From Anaerolineaceae bacterium (GTDB lineage Bacteria > Chloroflexota > Anaerolineae > Anaerolineales > Villigracilaceae): a stretch of 13,551 nt of DNA. Below, one piece after another: positions 1 through 5,631 of the stretch. Made by a program: the position numbers and the translations under genes. The DNA is taken from the NCBI GenBank assembly GCA_022181005.1, contig BQMV01000353.1:1-13551 (forward strand), in the 5' to 3' direction. The notes below the pieces were generated by a model that had not been told where the DNA came from, ran no database searches, and saw only the letters and a program-made list of their open reading frames with translations. Each line of letters begins with the position of its first letter. The stretch's first letter is position 1.

Positions 1-386
1 GGGTCTTTGGCAAGTGAAATCAGTTCGTTCATCGAAGTAAAAACTTCTTTGAGAGCATAACTTTTACGCGCCGCCCAATCGTTATCTGTGCCGATGTGTT
101 GACCAACATTAATTGGTTCATCTACACCAAGTTTGGGGCTGTAACTTTCAGGGCGAAAATCGTCTTTCTTGCGCGTCAAGTTTATATTCACCCATGAGTA
201 TTTTGGATATTTCTTTTGGTCATCTTGTAAAAATCGAAATGGGATTGGATACATGCGTATCCATTTTTCGCCGTTCAACAATCCTGCTGTGCAGACCAAT
301 TCCGTGTAACTGCGCGACGGCAGAGGATACGTTTTTACAGTAATCAATACTCTGGCGTTCGGAAGTTCGTCGGGAAGATAAGTCAT
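1..386 (-). CDS. uncharacterised partner of DUF488 protein, 3' part outside window
   Basis: The reading frame starts at the ATG at 386-384 and stays open to the window edge (128 codons seen, C-terminus missing). The start is supported by a purine-rich Shine-Dalgarno (AAGGGGG, about 390-396 on the minus strand). The protein begins MTYLPDELPNARVLITVKTY, then a conserved-looking block with SYTELVCTAG at about residue 27 and WIRMYPIPFRF at about residue 42. No membrane segment or signal peptide is visible. It lies 18 nt downstream of the DUF488 gene on the same strand, so the two are probably one transcript. I recall proteins with the same 'VKTYP-x-PS-x-Y-x-ELVCTAG ... W-x-R-x-YP-x-PFR' opening next to DUF488 genes in other bacteria, but I know no assigned function. 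The arrangement is suggestive of an accessory or defence-type module; that is inference. Confidence 0.75.
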   Translation of the reverse strand, partial: MTYLPDELPNARVLITVKTYPLPSRSYTELVCTAGLLNGEKWIRMYPIPFRFLQDDQKKYPKYSWVNINLTRKKDDFRPESYSPKLGVDEPINVGQHIGTDNDWAARKSYALKEVFTSMNELISLAKD

Positions 387-404
387 TTGTTCCCCCTTGT
401 GGGT

Positions 405-1286
405 TTATAGGTGGATAACGGCTCGCTTGAAAGATTTATGCTCTTGCAAATGCTCGATCAACGTATGACGATGGCAGAAGTGATGGTCTGCTTCAAAGCA
501 AACTAAGGCGATACGCTCGTTTTTGTTAGTCAGGTCAATCAGTTGCTTGATTTCAGTTTCCTGCTTCGGCAAAAGTTTGTTTTCGTATGCCTTGAATAAA
601 GCTTTGTGGGAAACAGATTCGCCAAGTCCCTTGCGCATGGGGGATGGAATCCCAAGTTCGGGGATGTGGATATATCTCATCCCTGCGTTTTCGATGTATT
701 GCTTGAAACTCTTCTTGGAAAATCCATATTTCATGGACTGCGGGTTGTTGCGAACATCCACGACGGTGGTTATGCCATTGACGATAAGTTTGTTTAGGAA
801 TGCGTCAATGGTCAAGCCTTCGTAGCCAATGGAAAAAACGGCGGGTTTGGTATCTGGAGTAAAAGCAAATTGTCGCTGTTTCAATTCTTCGGCGGTAAAG
901 TGTTTGTCGGCAATTTTGCTTCGCAACGTGTATTGCGGAAATTCTCGATAAGTCTTTTTGACGAGAGCGTCTCCGCGCAAGTTGCCGATATTCGATTTGA
1001 ATCTCAATAAAGCCGCTTTATCGGTCTGTGTAAGTTCTTTCAAATAAGAATGTTTTGTGCTTAACTGGAAATCGTCAACGTGTTTTAGTAACCCCGAAGA
1101 AACCAGTATTCGCTTGTCGTAATACGACATGTTACTGAAAGGTCCAAATTTATGAGGGAAAAAGTCGTAGTGATTCTTGCCTGTCTGCTGGCAGAAATTA
1201 AATAGAAGTTTCTCGCAGTCCGTGCTTTGCAGACTGCCGCCAAAAACTTCGATCAAGGCGAGGAGGATTTTTCTTCGGTAGTACAT
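405..1286 (-). CDS. DUF488 domain protein with N-terminal helix-rich domain
   Basis: A 293-aa protein if started at MYYRRKILLA (ATG 1286-1284). Two in-frame upstream ATGs (1328, 1313) exist, but a TATAAT box at 1305-1300 lies downstream of them, so 1286 is preferred. Residues 1-90 are helix-rich and contain HYDFFPHKFGPFS (39-51), reminiscent of the Panacea/DUF4065-like domains found in toxin-antitoxin and phage-defence proteins; that resemblance is by eye. The DUF488 domain (about 148-293) shows SIGYEG (152-157), VVDVRNNP (175-182) and C263-F-E-A-D with CHR at 271-273, the usual cysteine motif of the family. The biochemical role of DUF488 is not established; the invariant Asp/Arg and Cys residues suggest a catalytic or nucleic-acid-linked function. 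It is followed 18 nt later by its partner gene. Codon use looks more A/T-rich than the pst and kdp genes, consistent with accessory origin. Confidence 0.85.
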   Translation of the reverse strand: MYYRRKILLALIEVFGGSLQSTDCEKLLFNFCQQTGKNHYDFFPHKFGPFSNMSYYDKRILVSSGLLKHVDDFQLSTKHSYLKELTQTDKAALLRFKSNIGNLRGDALVKKTYREFPQYTLRSKIADKHFTAEELKQRQFAFTPDTKPAVFSIGYEGLTIDAFLNKLIVNGITTVVDVRNNPQSMKYGFSKKSFKQYIENAGMRYIHIPELGIPSPMRKGLGESVSHKALFKAYENKLLPKQETEIKQLIDLTNKNERIALVCFEADHHFCHRHTLIEHLQEHKSFKRAVIHL

Positions 1287-1299
1287 GGTGTCCGCTTTG

Positions 1300-1305
1300 A
1301 TTATA
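1300..1305 (-). promoter_or_regulatory. -10 box (TATAAT) of the DUF488 operon
   Basis: A perfect TATAAT on the minus strand, 13 nt before the ATG at 1286. The transcript would carry a leader of only about 6 nt. No good -35 hexamer is found at 16-18 bp. This box argues against the two upstream in-frame ATGs. Confidence 0.5.
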
Positions 1306-1327
1306 GCGGACATTGTCTTGCATTGCA

Positions 1328-1340
1328 TGACAATTTGTCA
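1328..1340. promoter_or_regulatory. operator-like inverted repeat upstream of the DUF488 gene
   Basis: TGACAA-A-TTGTCA read on the minus strand: a perfect 6-bp inverted repeat around one central base, centred about 30 bp upstream of the TATAAT box. The symmetry and position fit a dimeric regulator site. No regulator is identified in the window. Confidence 0.35.
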
Positions 1341-1393
1341 ACTCCAAACGTGAGAGGGAAGGCATCGTGTTCGCTGGGGAAGAGGGGGGAGGG

Positions 1394-1431
1394 GACCTTT
1401 CCCCGATTGTGGTGATTGTTCGGCATGTTGA
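1394..1431 (+). repeat. direct repeat D, copy 1
   Basis: Starts GACCTTTCCCCGATTGTGGT and matches 1614-1651 over 38 nt with only a few substitutions; the offset is 220 bp. Confidence 0.75.
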
Positions 1432-1474
1432 ATGACCTCACCCTGATTGGCTTGAGTAATCGGCATGTCCGTTT

Positions 1475-1497
1475 GCCCCTCTCCAAATGGAGAGGGC
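1475..1497. repeat. palindromic repeat A, copy 1
   Basis: Hairpin CCCTCTCC (1477-1484) / AAAT loop / GGAGAGGG (1489-1496), 8 perfect pairs, followed by CATGGGC-T-TGACTTCT. Copy 2 at 1655-1677 has the same flank and a compensated base-pair change in the stem. Confidence 0.75.
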
Positions 1498-1574
1498 ATG
1501 GGCTTGACTTCTTTTCTGCGCCAATGGCAATGTTGGGTTTTCAAGTCAATGTTTCGCTTGATGAGCAAACGGCT

Positions 1575-1607
1575 TCTCCCCCTTGGGGGAGACGGGAGAG
1601 GGGTTTG
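1575..1607. repeat. palindromic repeat B, copy 1
   Basis: Hairpin TCTCCCCC (1575-1582) / TT / GGGGGAGA (1585-1592), then CGGGAGAGGGGTTTG. The 22 nt at 1586-1607 are identical to 1765-1786. Confidence 0.75.
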
Positions 1608-1613
1608 GGGCTT

Positions 1614-1651
1614 GACCTTTCCCCGATTGTGGTGACTGTTCGGCGTATTGA
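1614..1651 (+). repeat. direct repeat D, copy 2
   Basis: Second copy of the 38-nt repeat first seen at 1394-1431; it follows repeat B directly, as the first copy follows a degenerate B. Confidence 0.75.
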
Positions 1652-1654
1652 GTT

Positions 1655-1677
1655 GCCCCTTTCCTGAAGGAAAGGGC
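1655..1677. repeat. palindromic repeat A, copy 2
   Basis: Hairpin CCCTTTCC (1657-1664) / TGAA loop / GGAAAGGG (1669-1676). Relative to copy 1, one C-G pair became T-A on both arms, so the stem is preserved by compensation. Confidence 0.75.
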
Positions 1678-1696
1678 ATGGGCGTGACTTCTATCT

Positions 1697-1714
1697 TGTC
1701 CGCTGGCGCGGACA
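1697..1714. repeat. small inverted repeat inside the array
   Basis: TGTCCGC / TGGC / GCGGACA, a perfect 7-bp stem with a 4-nt loop, seen once in the array between A' and B'. Confidence 0.5.
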
Positions 1715-1752
1715 TCCGCAAGGCAAGTCATATTTGCTTGGGCGGGTTTGGC

Positions 1753-1786
1753 GTCTCCCCTCCAGGGGAGACGGGAGAGGGGTTTG
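1753..1786. repeat. palindromic repeat B, copy 2
   Basis: Hairpin GTCTCCCC (1753-1760) / TCCA / GGGGAGAC (1765-1772) followed by GGGAGAGGGGTTTG. It is the last repeat, ending 27 bp before the DUF559 start codon. Confidence 0.75.
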
Positions 1787-1813
1787 TTCTTTGTTTTGCA
1801 TTAGAATCACTCC

Positions 1814-2188
1814 ATGCCAATCAAGAACATTGTCACTGGTCAACGCGTCACCAAAGAAAAACTTCAACGCGCCAAAGAACTCCGCCGCGAGATGACTCCC
1901 GCCGAGAAGATTTTGTGGGAGGAATTGCGGGCGAATAAGCTGGGAGTCCACTTTCGGAGGCAGCAAGTTATTCAGGGATTCATCGTTGACTTTTATTGCC
2001 ATAAGGCGAAGTTGGTTGTTGAGGTGGATGGAGATGTCCACGATTTGCAGAAGGACGAAGATGAAAGACGAGAAAAGGTTTTACGCGAGATGGGGCTGAG
2101 GGTTGTCAGATTTCGGAATGATGATGTGATGAGGAGTTTGTCCACGGTGGTGAACAAAATAAAAGCAACGATTTCGTCGGAGAGTTAA
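1814..2188 (+). CDS. DUF559 family protein, predicted PD-(D/E)XK-type endonuclease
   Basis: A 124-aa protein with the full DUF559 pattern: REMTPAEKILWEELR (25-39), FRRQ (47-50), then QGFIVDFYC (54-62) and LVVEVDGDVH (67-76), and a C-terminal GLRVVRFRNDDVM (94-106). The family is related to Vsr-type very-short-patch-repair endonucleases; D59, E70 and D72 are the likely metal-binding residues. The length is normal for the family, so the gene looks intact. The start ATG at 1814 has only a weak ribosome site, and repeat B' ends 27 bp upstream. The next gene begins 3 nt after the stop, so the two should be cotranscribed. DUF559 genes are often found beside repeats like these in my recollection; the cellular role is unknown. 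Confidence 0.88.
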   Translation: MPIKNIVTGQRVTKEKLQRAKELRREMTPAEKILWEELRANKLGVHFRRQQVIQGFIVDFYCHKAKLVVEVDGDVHDLQKDEDERREKVLREMGLRVVRFRNDDVMRSLSTVVNKIKATISSES

Positions 2189-2191
2189 TCC

Positions 2192-2581
2192 ATGCCACGG
2201 AAATCCAAAAGAAGCCTGCAAGATGTAGTTGGAAAAGAAACCTACGATGTATGGGTGGACATGCTCCGCGAACTTGTACCCAACGGGCGGACACATCGTC
2301 TTTCGGTTGTTGTCGCGGGGATGCTGGAATACGCCGTGGACAAATCCATGCAGATAAAACACAGGAACGAAGAGGAACATTCTGTTGCCATGTCTTTGAT
2401 TGACGCAACTGATACAAGCGACCCCGATTCCATCAAGAAATTAATCCACGATGTTGTGGATCGGTTGTTCAAGGATGCAGGTGTAGAGTATGAGAGAGTC
2501 AGCAAACGCGGCGAGCGTTACAGCATTGCGGATGAAATCTATAACGAATTTTCAGGCTGGCATGATTATCCGTGGGATTAG
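2192..2581 (+). CDS. hypothetical acidic protein coupled to the DUF559 gene
   Basis: A 129-aa soluble protein; ATG at 2192 with GGAGAG at 2179-2184 inside the end of the DUF559 gene. The N-terminus is basic (MPRKSKRSL), followed by VGKETYDVWVDMLRELVPNG and RTHRLSVVVAGMLEYA (about residues 33-48), a stretch that could form a strand-helix element. An Asp/Glu-rich middle (DATDTSDPDS) follows, and the C-terminus ends SGWHDYPWD. There is no signal peptide or membrane segment. I do not recognise a named family. The 3-nt spacing to the DUF559 gene and the terminator immediately downstream make these two a closed transcription unit; a functional link (for example accessory or inhibitory partner) is speculation. 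Confidence 0.75.
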   Translation: MPRKSKRSLQDVVGKETYDVWVDMLRELVPNGRTHRLSVVVAGMLEYAVDKSMQIKHRNEEEHSVAMSLIDATDTSDPDSIKKLIHDVVDRLFKDAGVEYERVSKRGERYSIADEIYNEFSGWHDYPWD

Positions 2582-2598
2582 TTGTTCCCTTAAACTGA

Positions 2599-2627
2599 AA
2601 GAGCCGGGAGCTCCAAGCCCGGCTCTT
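2599..2627. terminator. intrinsic terminator after the DUF559 unit
   Basis: AAGAGCCGGG (2599-2608) pairs perfectly with CCCGGCTCTT (2618-2627) around a 9-nt loop. It lies 17 bp after the stop at 2581. The following T-run is weak (CCAGTTTCT), so efficiency is uncertain. Confidence 0.65.
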
Positions 2628-2774
2628 CCAGTTTCTAAGGAGGAGAAGAGATTGCAACTGTATCATCGGCTCGTAAACCATGCTTGATGTTCCCCCTACG
2701 AAAAACAAACGATTGAGCGACGTTTTTCATGAGAATTTCTTAATCACGTTGTTTTCGCTGTGTTTTATCAAGAA

Positions 2775-3041
2775 TCAAGAGAGCGACCTGCAGCAGGTCG
2801 CTCTCTGGTTCAGACGCGCGCAGAGATACTTCCCAGTCAACTTTGGTTTCAGTTCATTGGGGTCTAAATAGATTTCCACATATCCGCAATTTGGGCAGGC
2901 GAACGCGCGCGAGACCTTTGTCGCTACTCTGAGCATCCCCGTTTGTTTTTTCGATACGTATGCCGATGAGCCGCTCCCCGACCAGCTCATAGTACCTTCG
3001 TCCATGGGCGTCTTGCATTTCGGGCAGGCAGTTGTTTCCAT
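2775..3041 (-). CDS. small zinc-ribbon protein
   Basis: An 88-aa protein starting METTACPKCK at ATG 3041-3039, chosen because AAAGGAG (3056-3050) sits 8 nt upstream; an in-frame upstream start at 3074 has no such support. Two CxxC knuckles, C6-P-K-C9 and C49-P-N-C52, form a zinc ribbon; between them lie a Ser/Gly-rich stretch and a Trp (W20). The pattern CPKC-x4-EG ... ACPNCGYVEIYL resembles the DUF6487-type zinc-ribbon family, judged by eye. The last residues (ATCCRSLS) are encoded by the arm of a terminator hairpin, so the tail after about KLTGKYL is probably not functional. The gene is divergent from the AMP nucleosidase gene. Confidence 0.8.
   Translation of the reverse strand: METTACPKCKTPMDEGTMSWSGSGSSAYVSKKQTGMLRVATKVSRAFACPNCGYVEIYLDPNELKPKLTGKYLCARLNQRATCCRSLS
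2778..2806. terminator. strong hairpin overlapping the 3' end of the zinc-ribbon gene
   Basis: AGAGAGCGACCTG (2778-2790) / CAG / CAGGTCGCTCTCT (2794-2806): 13 perfect pairs with a 3-nt loop. On the minus strand it is followed by TTGATTCTTGATAAAA, moderately T-rich. It would terminate the minus-strand gene inside its own last codons. Confidence 0.65.
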
Positions 3042-3077
3042 CGCAGTTTCTCCTTTGAGTTTAGTCTCAAGCACGGA

Positions 3078-3092
3078 TTTGTTGGCAACAAA
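3078..3092. promoter_or_regulatory. operator-like inverted repeat in divergent intergenic region
   Basis: TTTGTTG-G-CAACAAA, a perfect 7-bp inverted repeat with one central base, between the zinc-ribbon gene (minus) and the AMP nucleosidase gene (plus), about 22 bp upstream of the former's ribosome site. Confidence 0.35.
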
Positions 3093-3226
3093 GAGATTCT
3101 AACCCATTTGCGAGTCTCTCACTTGCGCCGAACCTTTGTGAAGCGCTGATCATTACCCATCCAAACCGTAGAACTTAATTTCAGGTAAGATTGGCTCCAG
3201 GCTGTATTTTATTCTTGGGAGTTCCG

Positions 3227-3997
3227 ATGAAAACAAAAGAAGAGATTGTGCGCAACTGGCTGCCGCGCTATACCGATACGCCGCTCAATGGGTTTGGCAA
3301 GCATATTTTGCTCGTCAATTTCGAGTCTTATTTACACACGTTCTCAGAATGGTTCAACGTTCCCGTTCGAGGCGAGGGTAAACCTATGCCCACTGTTACG
3401 GCAGAAGGCATCACGCTCATCAACTTCGGGATGGGGAGCGCCAATGCCGCCACCATCATGGACCTGTTGAGCGCGATCAAGCCGCAAGCCTGTCTCTTCC
3501 TCGGCAAATGCGGCGGACTCAAAAAAAAGAGCAAAGTTGGAGATTTGATTCTGCCGATCGCGGCAATTCGCGGCGAGGGCGCCTCAGACGATTACTTTCC
3601 ATCCGAAGTGCCAGCCTTGCCCGCCTTCAATCTTCAAAAAGCCGTTTCGGCGACGATTCGCAACCGTATGCGAGATTACTGGACCGGCGCCGTATACACA
3701 ACCAACCGACGCGTCTGGGAGCATGACGATGAATTCAAGAAATATCTGCGGCGTATTCGCGCGATGGCGATTGACATGGAAACCGCCACGCTCTTCATTG
3801 CCGGCTTCTATAACAAAATTCCAACAGGCGCCTTATTGTTGGTATCCGATCAGCCGATGATCTCGAGCGGCGTTAAAACCGCAAAAAGCGACAAGAAAGT
3901 GACGCAGGAGTATACGGATATGCATCTGCGCATCGGTATTGATTCGCTTAAGGAACTGATCAATAAAGGGGAAGAGGTGAAGCACCTGCGATTTTAA
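3227..3997 (+). CDS. amn: AMP nucleosidase, short form
   Basis: A 256-aa enzyme predicted to hydrolyse AMP to adenine and ribose 5-phosphate, in purine salvage and adenylate balance. ATG 3227 is chosen because GGGAG (3217-3221) lies 5 nt upstream and the protein then starts MKTKEEIVRNWLPRY as in the family. Nucleoside-phosphorylase-fold motifs are visible: NFGMGSANA (67-75), FLGKCGG (91-97), the ribose-binding Glu in AIDMETATLF (181-190) and SDQP (207-210). It ends VKHLRF. The E. coli Amn is much longer because of an N-terminal regulatory domain; this compact form corresponds to the roughly 260-aa version known from Bacteroidetes and others. It is followed by phoU after 61 bp with a separate -10 box, so probably a single-gene transcript. 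Confidence 0.92.
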   Translation: MKTKEEIVRNWLPRYTDTPLNGFGKHILLVNFESYLHTFSEWFNVPVRGEGKPMPTVTAEGITLINFGMGSANAATIMDLLSAIKPQACLFLGKCGGLKKKSKVGDLILPIAAIRGEGASDDYFPSEVPALPAFNLQKAVSATIRNRMRDYWTGAVYTTNRRVWEHDDEFKKYLRRIRAMAIDMETATLFIAGFYNKIPTGALLLVSDQPMISSGVKTAKSDKKVTQEYTDMHLRIGIDSLKELINKGEEVKHLRF

Positions 3998-4030
3998 ACT
4001 CATCAGCCTGATTCACGCTGGAACTGACGG

Positions 4031-4036
4031 TATAAT
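4031..4036 (+). promoter_or_regulatory. -10 box of phoU
   Basis: A perfect TATAAT 22 nt before the phoU ATG; GAGG at 4050-4053 serves as a ribosome site. No convincing -35 hexamer or Pho-box repeat is seen upstream. Confidence 0.5.
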
Positions 4037-4058
4037 AGCCCAACTTGACGAGGCTCAC

Positions 4059-4748
4059 ATGATTCGAAAAACGTTCGAAAACGAAATCCAACAGCTAAAA
4101 GATGAAGTGCTCGCGCTGGGCGCCATGGTGGAGCAGGCGATCCTCGATTCGGTCGAAGCGTTAAAGAAGCGCGACGTGAAAACGTCCGAGAAGGTCTTTC
4201 AGGAAGATCAGCAGATTAACCAGAAACGATTCGATATCGAAAATACGTTAATGATTCTGATTGCCACGCAGCAACCGATGGCGCGCGATTTGCGCCTGCT
4301 GGCTTCGACAATGGAAATTATCTCGGAGTTGGAGCGCATGGGCGACTACGCCAAAGGGATCGCGAACATCAATATCCGCATGGGCGACACGCCTTTACTC
4401 AAGCCGCTGATCGATATTCCGCGCATGGCGCAGATCGGCGTGGATATGCTTCATCGCGCGCTGGCTGCCTTTGTCAATGAAGACGTCGAGGCGGCACGCG
4501 CCATCCCGATTCAAGACGACGAAGTAGACGCGCTCTATAATCAAGTGTACCGCGAGCTGATGATGTTCGTCATTCAGGACCCCAAGGCGATCGAACGCGC
4601 CAACTGGCTTTTGTGGGTGGCGCATAACCTTGAACGCGTCGCCGACCGCGTAACGAATATTTGCGAGCGGACGGTGTTTATTGTGACCGGCGAAATGAAA
4701 GAGATCAAATCGTCGGACGATGAGTTTTGGCAGGGACAAACTTCGTAG
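4059..4748 (+). CDS. phoU: phosphate signalling/regulatory protein PhoU
   Basis: A 229-aa all-helical cytoplasmic protein, normal length for PhoU, with the two tandem three-helix bundles. Each carries the metal-binding E-x-x-x-D pattern: ELERMGDYAKGI (90-101, E92/D96) and NLERVADRVTNICE (190-203, E192/D196). The N-terminus (TFENEIQQLKDEVLALGAMVE) and RDLRLLASTMEI (76-87) are also typical. PhoU proteins link the Pst transporter to the PhoR/PhoB two-component system and damp phosphate uptake. Here phoU is next to, but convergent with, pstB1, so it has its own promoter instead of being the last gene of the pst operon. Confidence 0.93.
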   Translation: MIRKTFENEIQQLKDEVLALGAMVEQAILDSVEALKKRDVKTSEKVFQEDQQINQKRFDIENTLMILIATQQPMARDLRLLASTMEIISELERMGDYAKGIANINIRMGDTPLLKPLIDIPRMAQIGVDMLHRALAAFVNEDVEAARAIPIQDDEVDALYNQVYRELMMFVIQDPKAIERANWLLWVAHNLERVADRVTNICERTVFIVTGEMKEIKSSDDEFWQGQTS

Positions 4749-4750
4749 CC

Positions 4751-4769
4751 TGCGCCGGCGCAATTTTGC
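4751..4769 (+). terminator. possible weak terminator between phoU and pstB1
   Basis: TGCGCCGGCGCA (4751-4762) is a perfect 12-nt palindrome, directly after the phoU stop, followed by ATTTTGCTT. The hairpin is short (4-bp stem with a CCGG loop), so termination strength is uncertain. Confidence 0.35.
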
Positions 4770-5528
4770 TTACCCCATTCTTCCCGTAAGATACGCCTCT
4801 GTGATTTCATTTCGCGGATTGGTAAACATCGAGTTCGTATCTCTAAACTCAACGAGTTCGCCCAGCCAGAAGAAACCGGTCTGGTCGGAGATGCGTGCGG
4901 CTTGTTGCATGTTATGCGTAACGATGACGATAGTGTAATCCCGCTTCAACTCAGCAATTAATTCTTCGATCCGCAGCGTGGCGATCGGGTCGAGCGCAGA
5001 GGTGGACTCGTCCATCAAAATCACCTCGGGCTGCACCGCAATAACGCGAGCGATACACAGGCGTTGTTGTTGTCCCAACGCCAAACTGAGCGCGTCGGCT
5101 TTGAGATCGTCTTTCACATCGTCCCAGAGGGCGGCGCGTTCGAGGCTTTCGCGAACAACTCGATCGAGGTTAACATTCATGCCCATCACGCGCGGACCGA
5201 AGGCTACGTTATCATAAATGGATTGGGGGAACGGATTCGGCTTCTGAAACACCATACCCACGCGCTGACGCAAGTTGACCACGTCCATCGTTTCCGTGTA
5301 GATGTCTTTGCCGTTGAGCAGAATCGTCCCTTCGACGCGAGCGCTGGCGATCGTGTCGTTCATCCGGTTCAAACAACGCAAGAACGTAGACTTTCCGCAT
5401 CCCGATGGACCGATCAGCGCCGTCACCTGCCGAGGTTGAATTTCTAAACTAACGTTCGAAAGGATTCGGTTCTGCCCATAATAGAAGTTGAGTCCTTGGA
5501 CGGAGAAGGCGGATGAGACGGCGGCCAT
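4770..5528 (-). CDS. pstB: phosphate ABC transporter ATPase PstB, copy 1, with degenerate signature motif
   Basis: A 252-aa ABC ATPase of the PstB family. Walker [10 protein letters not shown] (40-48), LRCLNRMND (50-58), Q-loop [16 protein letters not shown] (93-108, Q95), Walker B VILMDES (169-175, E174), D-loop SALD (177-180) and H-loop [10 protein letters not shown] (203-212, H205) are all present. The signature, LSGGQ in nearly all PstBs, reads L149-A-L-G-Q153, losing the Ser and first Gly. The usual Pro after the Walker B Glu is Ser175. The reading frame is intact. The gene is transcribed away from pstS: the start codon is 6 nt after a TAAAAT box, and 103 bp separate it from pstS. Its likely partner is the PstC/PstA membrane pair encoded next door, possibly together with PstB2. 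Confidence 0.92.
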   Translation of the reverse strand: MAAVSSAFSVQGLNFYYGQNRILSNVSLEIQPRQVTALIGPSGCGKSTFLRCLNRMNDTIASARVEGTILLNGKDIYTETMDVVNLRQRVGMVFQKPNPFPQSIYDNVAFGPRVMGMNVNLDRVVRESLERAALWDDVKDDLKADALSLALGQQQRLCIARVIAVQPEVILMDESTSALDPIATLRIEELIAELKRDYTIVIVTHNMQQAARISDQTGFFWLGELVEFRDTNSMFTNPRNEITEAYLTGRMG

Positions 5529-5534
5529 ACAGCG

Positions 5535-5540
5535 ATTTTA
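5535..5540 (-). promoter_or_regulatory. -10-like box of pstB1
   Basis: TAAAAT on the minus strand, 6 nt before the ATG at 5528, implying a leaderless transcript. No ribosome-binding sequence fits in the gap and no clear -35 is visible. Confidence 0.4.
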
Positions 5541-5569
5541 TCAAAGAAAAGGAATAGTCCGTACGAATG

Positions 5570-5600
5570 GATGAAATTACTCGAGGCAGATTCTTTCATC
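5570..5600. promoter_or_regulatory. inverted repeat between divergent pstB1 and pstS
   Basis: GATGAAA (5570-5576) and TTTCATC (5594-5600) form a perfect 7-bp inverted repeat with 17 bp between the arms. The right arm occupies the -35 position of pstS, where a phosphate-responsive activator would bind. It is not a match to the E. coli Pho box; the role is inferred from position only. Confidence 0.35.
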
Positions 5601-5617
5601 AGGAAACCGCTTTCGGC

Positions 5618-5623
5618 TATAAT
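5618..5623 (+). promoter_or_regulatory. -10 box of the pstS operon
   Basis: A perfect TATAAT 8 nt before the pstS ATG at 5632, so transcription would begin within a few bases of the start codon. The -35 region (TTCATC, 5595-5600) is weak, as expected for an activator-dependent promoter. Confidence 0.5.
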
Positions 5624-5631
5624 TTCCGCTA

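Larger units (their letters stand above)
1342..1813. repeat. non-coding array of interleaved palindromic repeats (B-D-A-B-D-A-B)
   Basis: About 470 bp without a credible gene. Three repeat types alternate: B (GC-rich hairpin plus a GGGAGAGGGG tail) at about 1376 (degenerate), 1575 and 1753; D (38-nt direct repeat) at 1394 and 1614; A (short pyrimidine/purine hairpin) at 1475 and 1655. A-to-A' is 180 bp and B-to-B' is 178 bp, so a composite unit seems to have been duplicated in tandem. The array ends about 27 bp before the DUF559 gene. Short reading frames across it encode repeat-derived Pro/Ser/Gly/Arg-rich peptides and are not believable proteins. There are no regular spacers of CRISPR type. 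Confidence 0.8.

Noticed and set aside
113..343. A 76-codon plus-strand frame at the window start
   Set aside because: It is the antisense of the DUF488 partner gene, whose translation is far more protein-like and has a ribosome site.
1342..1813. CRISPR array
   Set aside because: Repeats are of three kinds, imperfect, irregularly spaced and self-complementary, with no uniform spacers and no cas genes in the window.
1301..2041. Several reading frames of 60-127 codons across the repeat array, both strands
   Set aside because: Low-complexity Pro/Ser/Gly/Arg products encoded by the palindromes, no ribosome sites, mutually overlapping.
4770..5528. PstB1 as a pseudogene
   Set aside because: The frame is full length with all other catalytic motifs kept and a plausible promoter; only the signature is changed, which fits a degenerate-site subunit better than decay.
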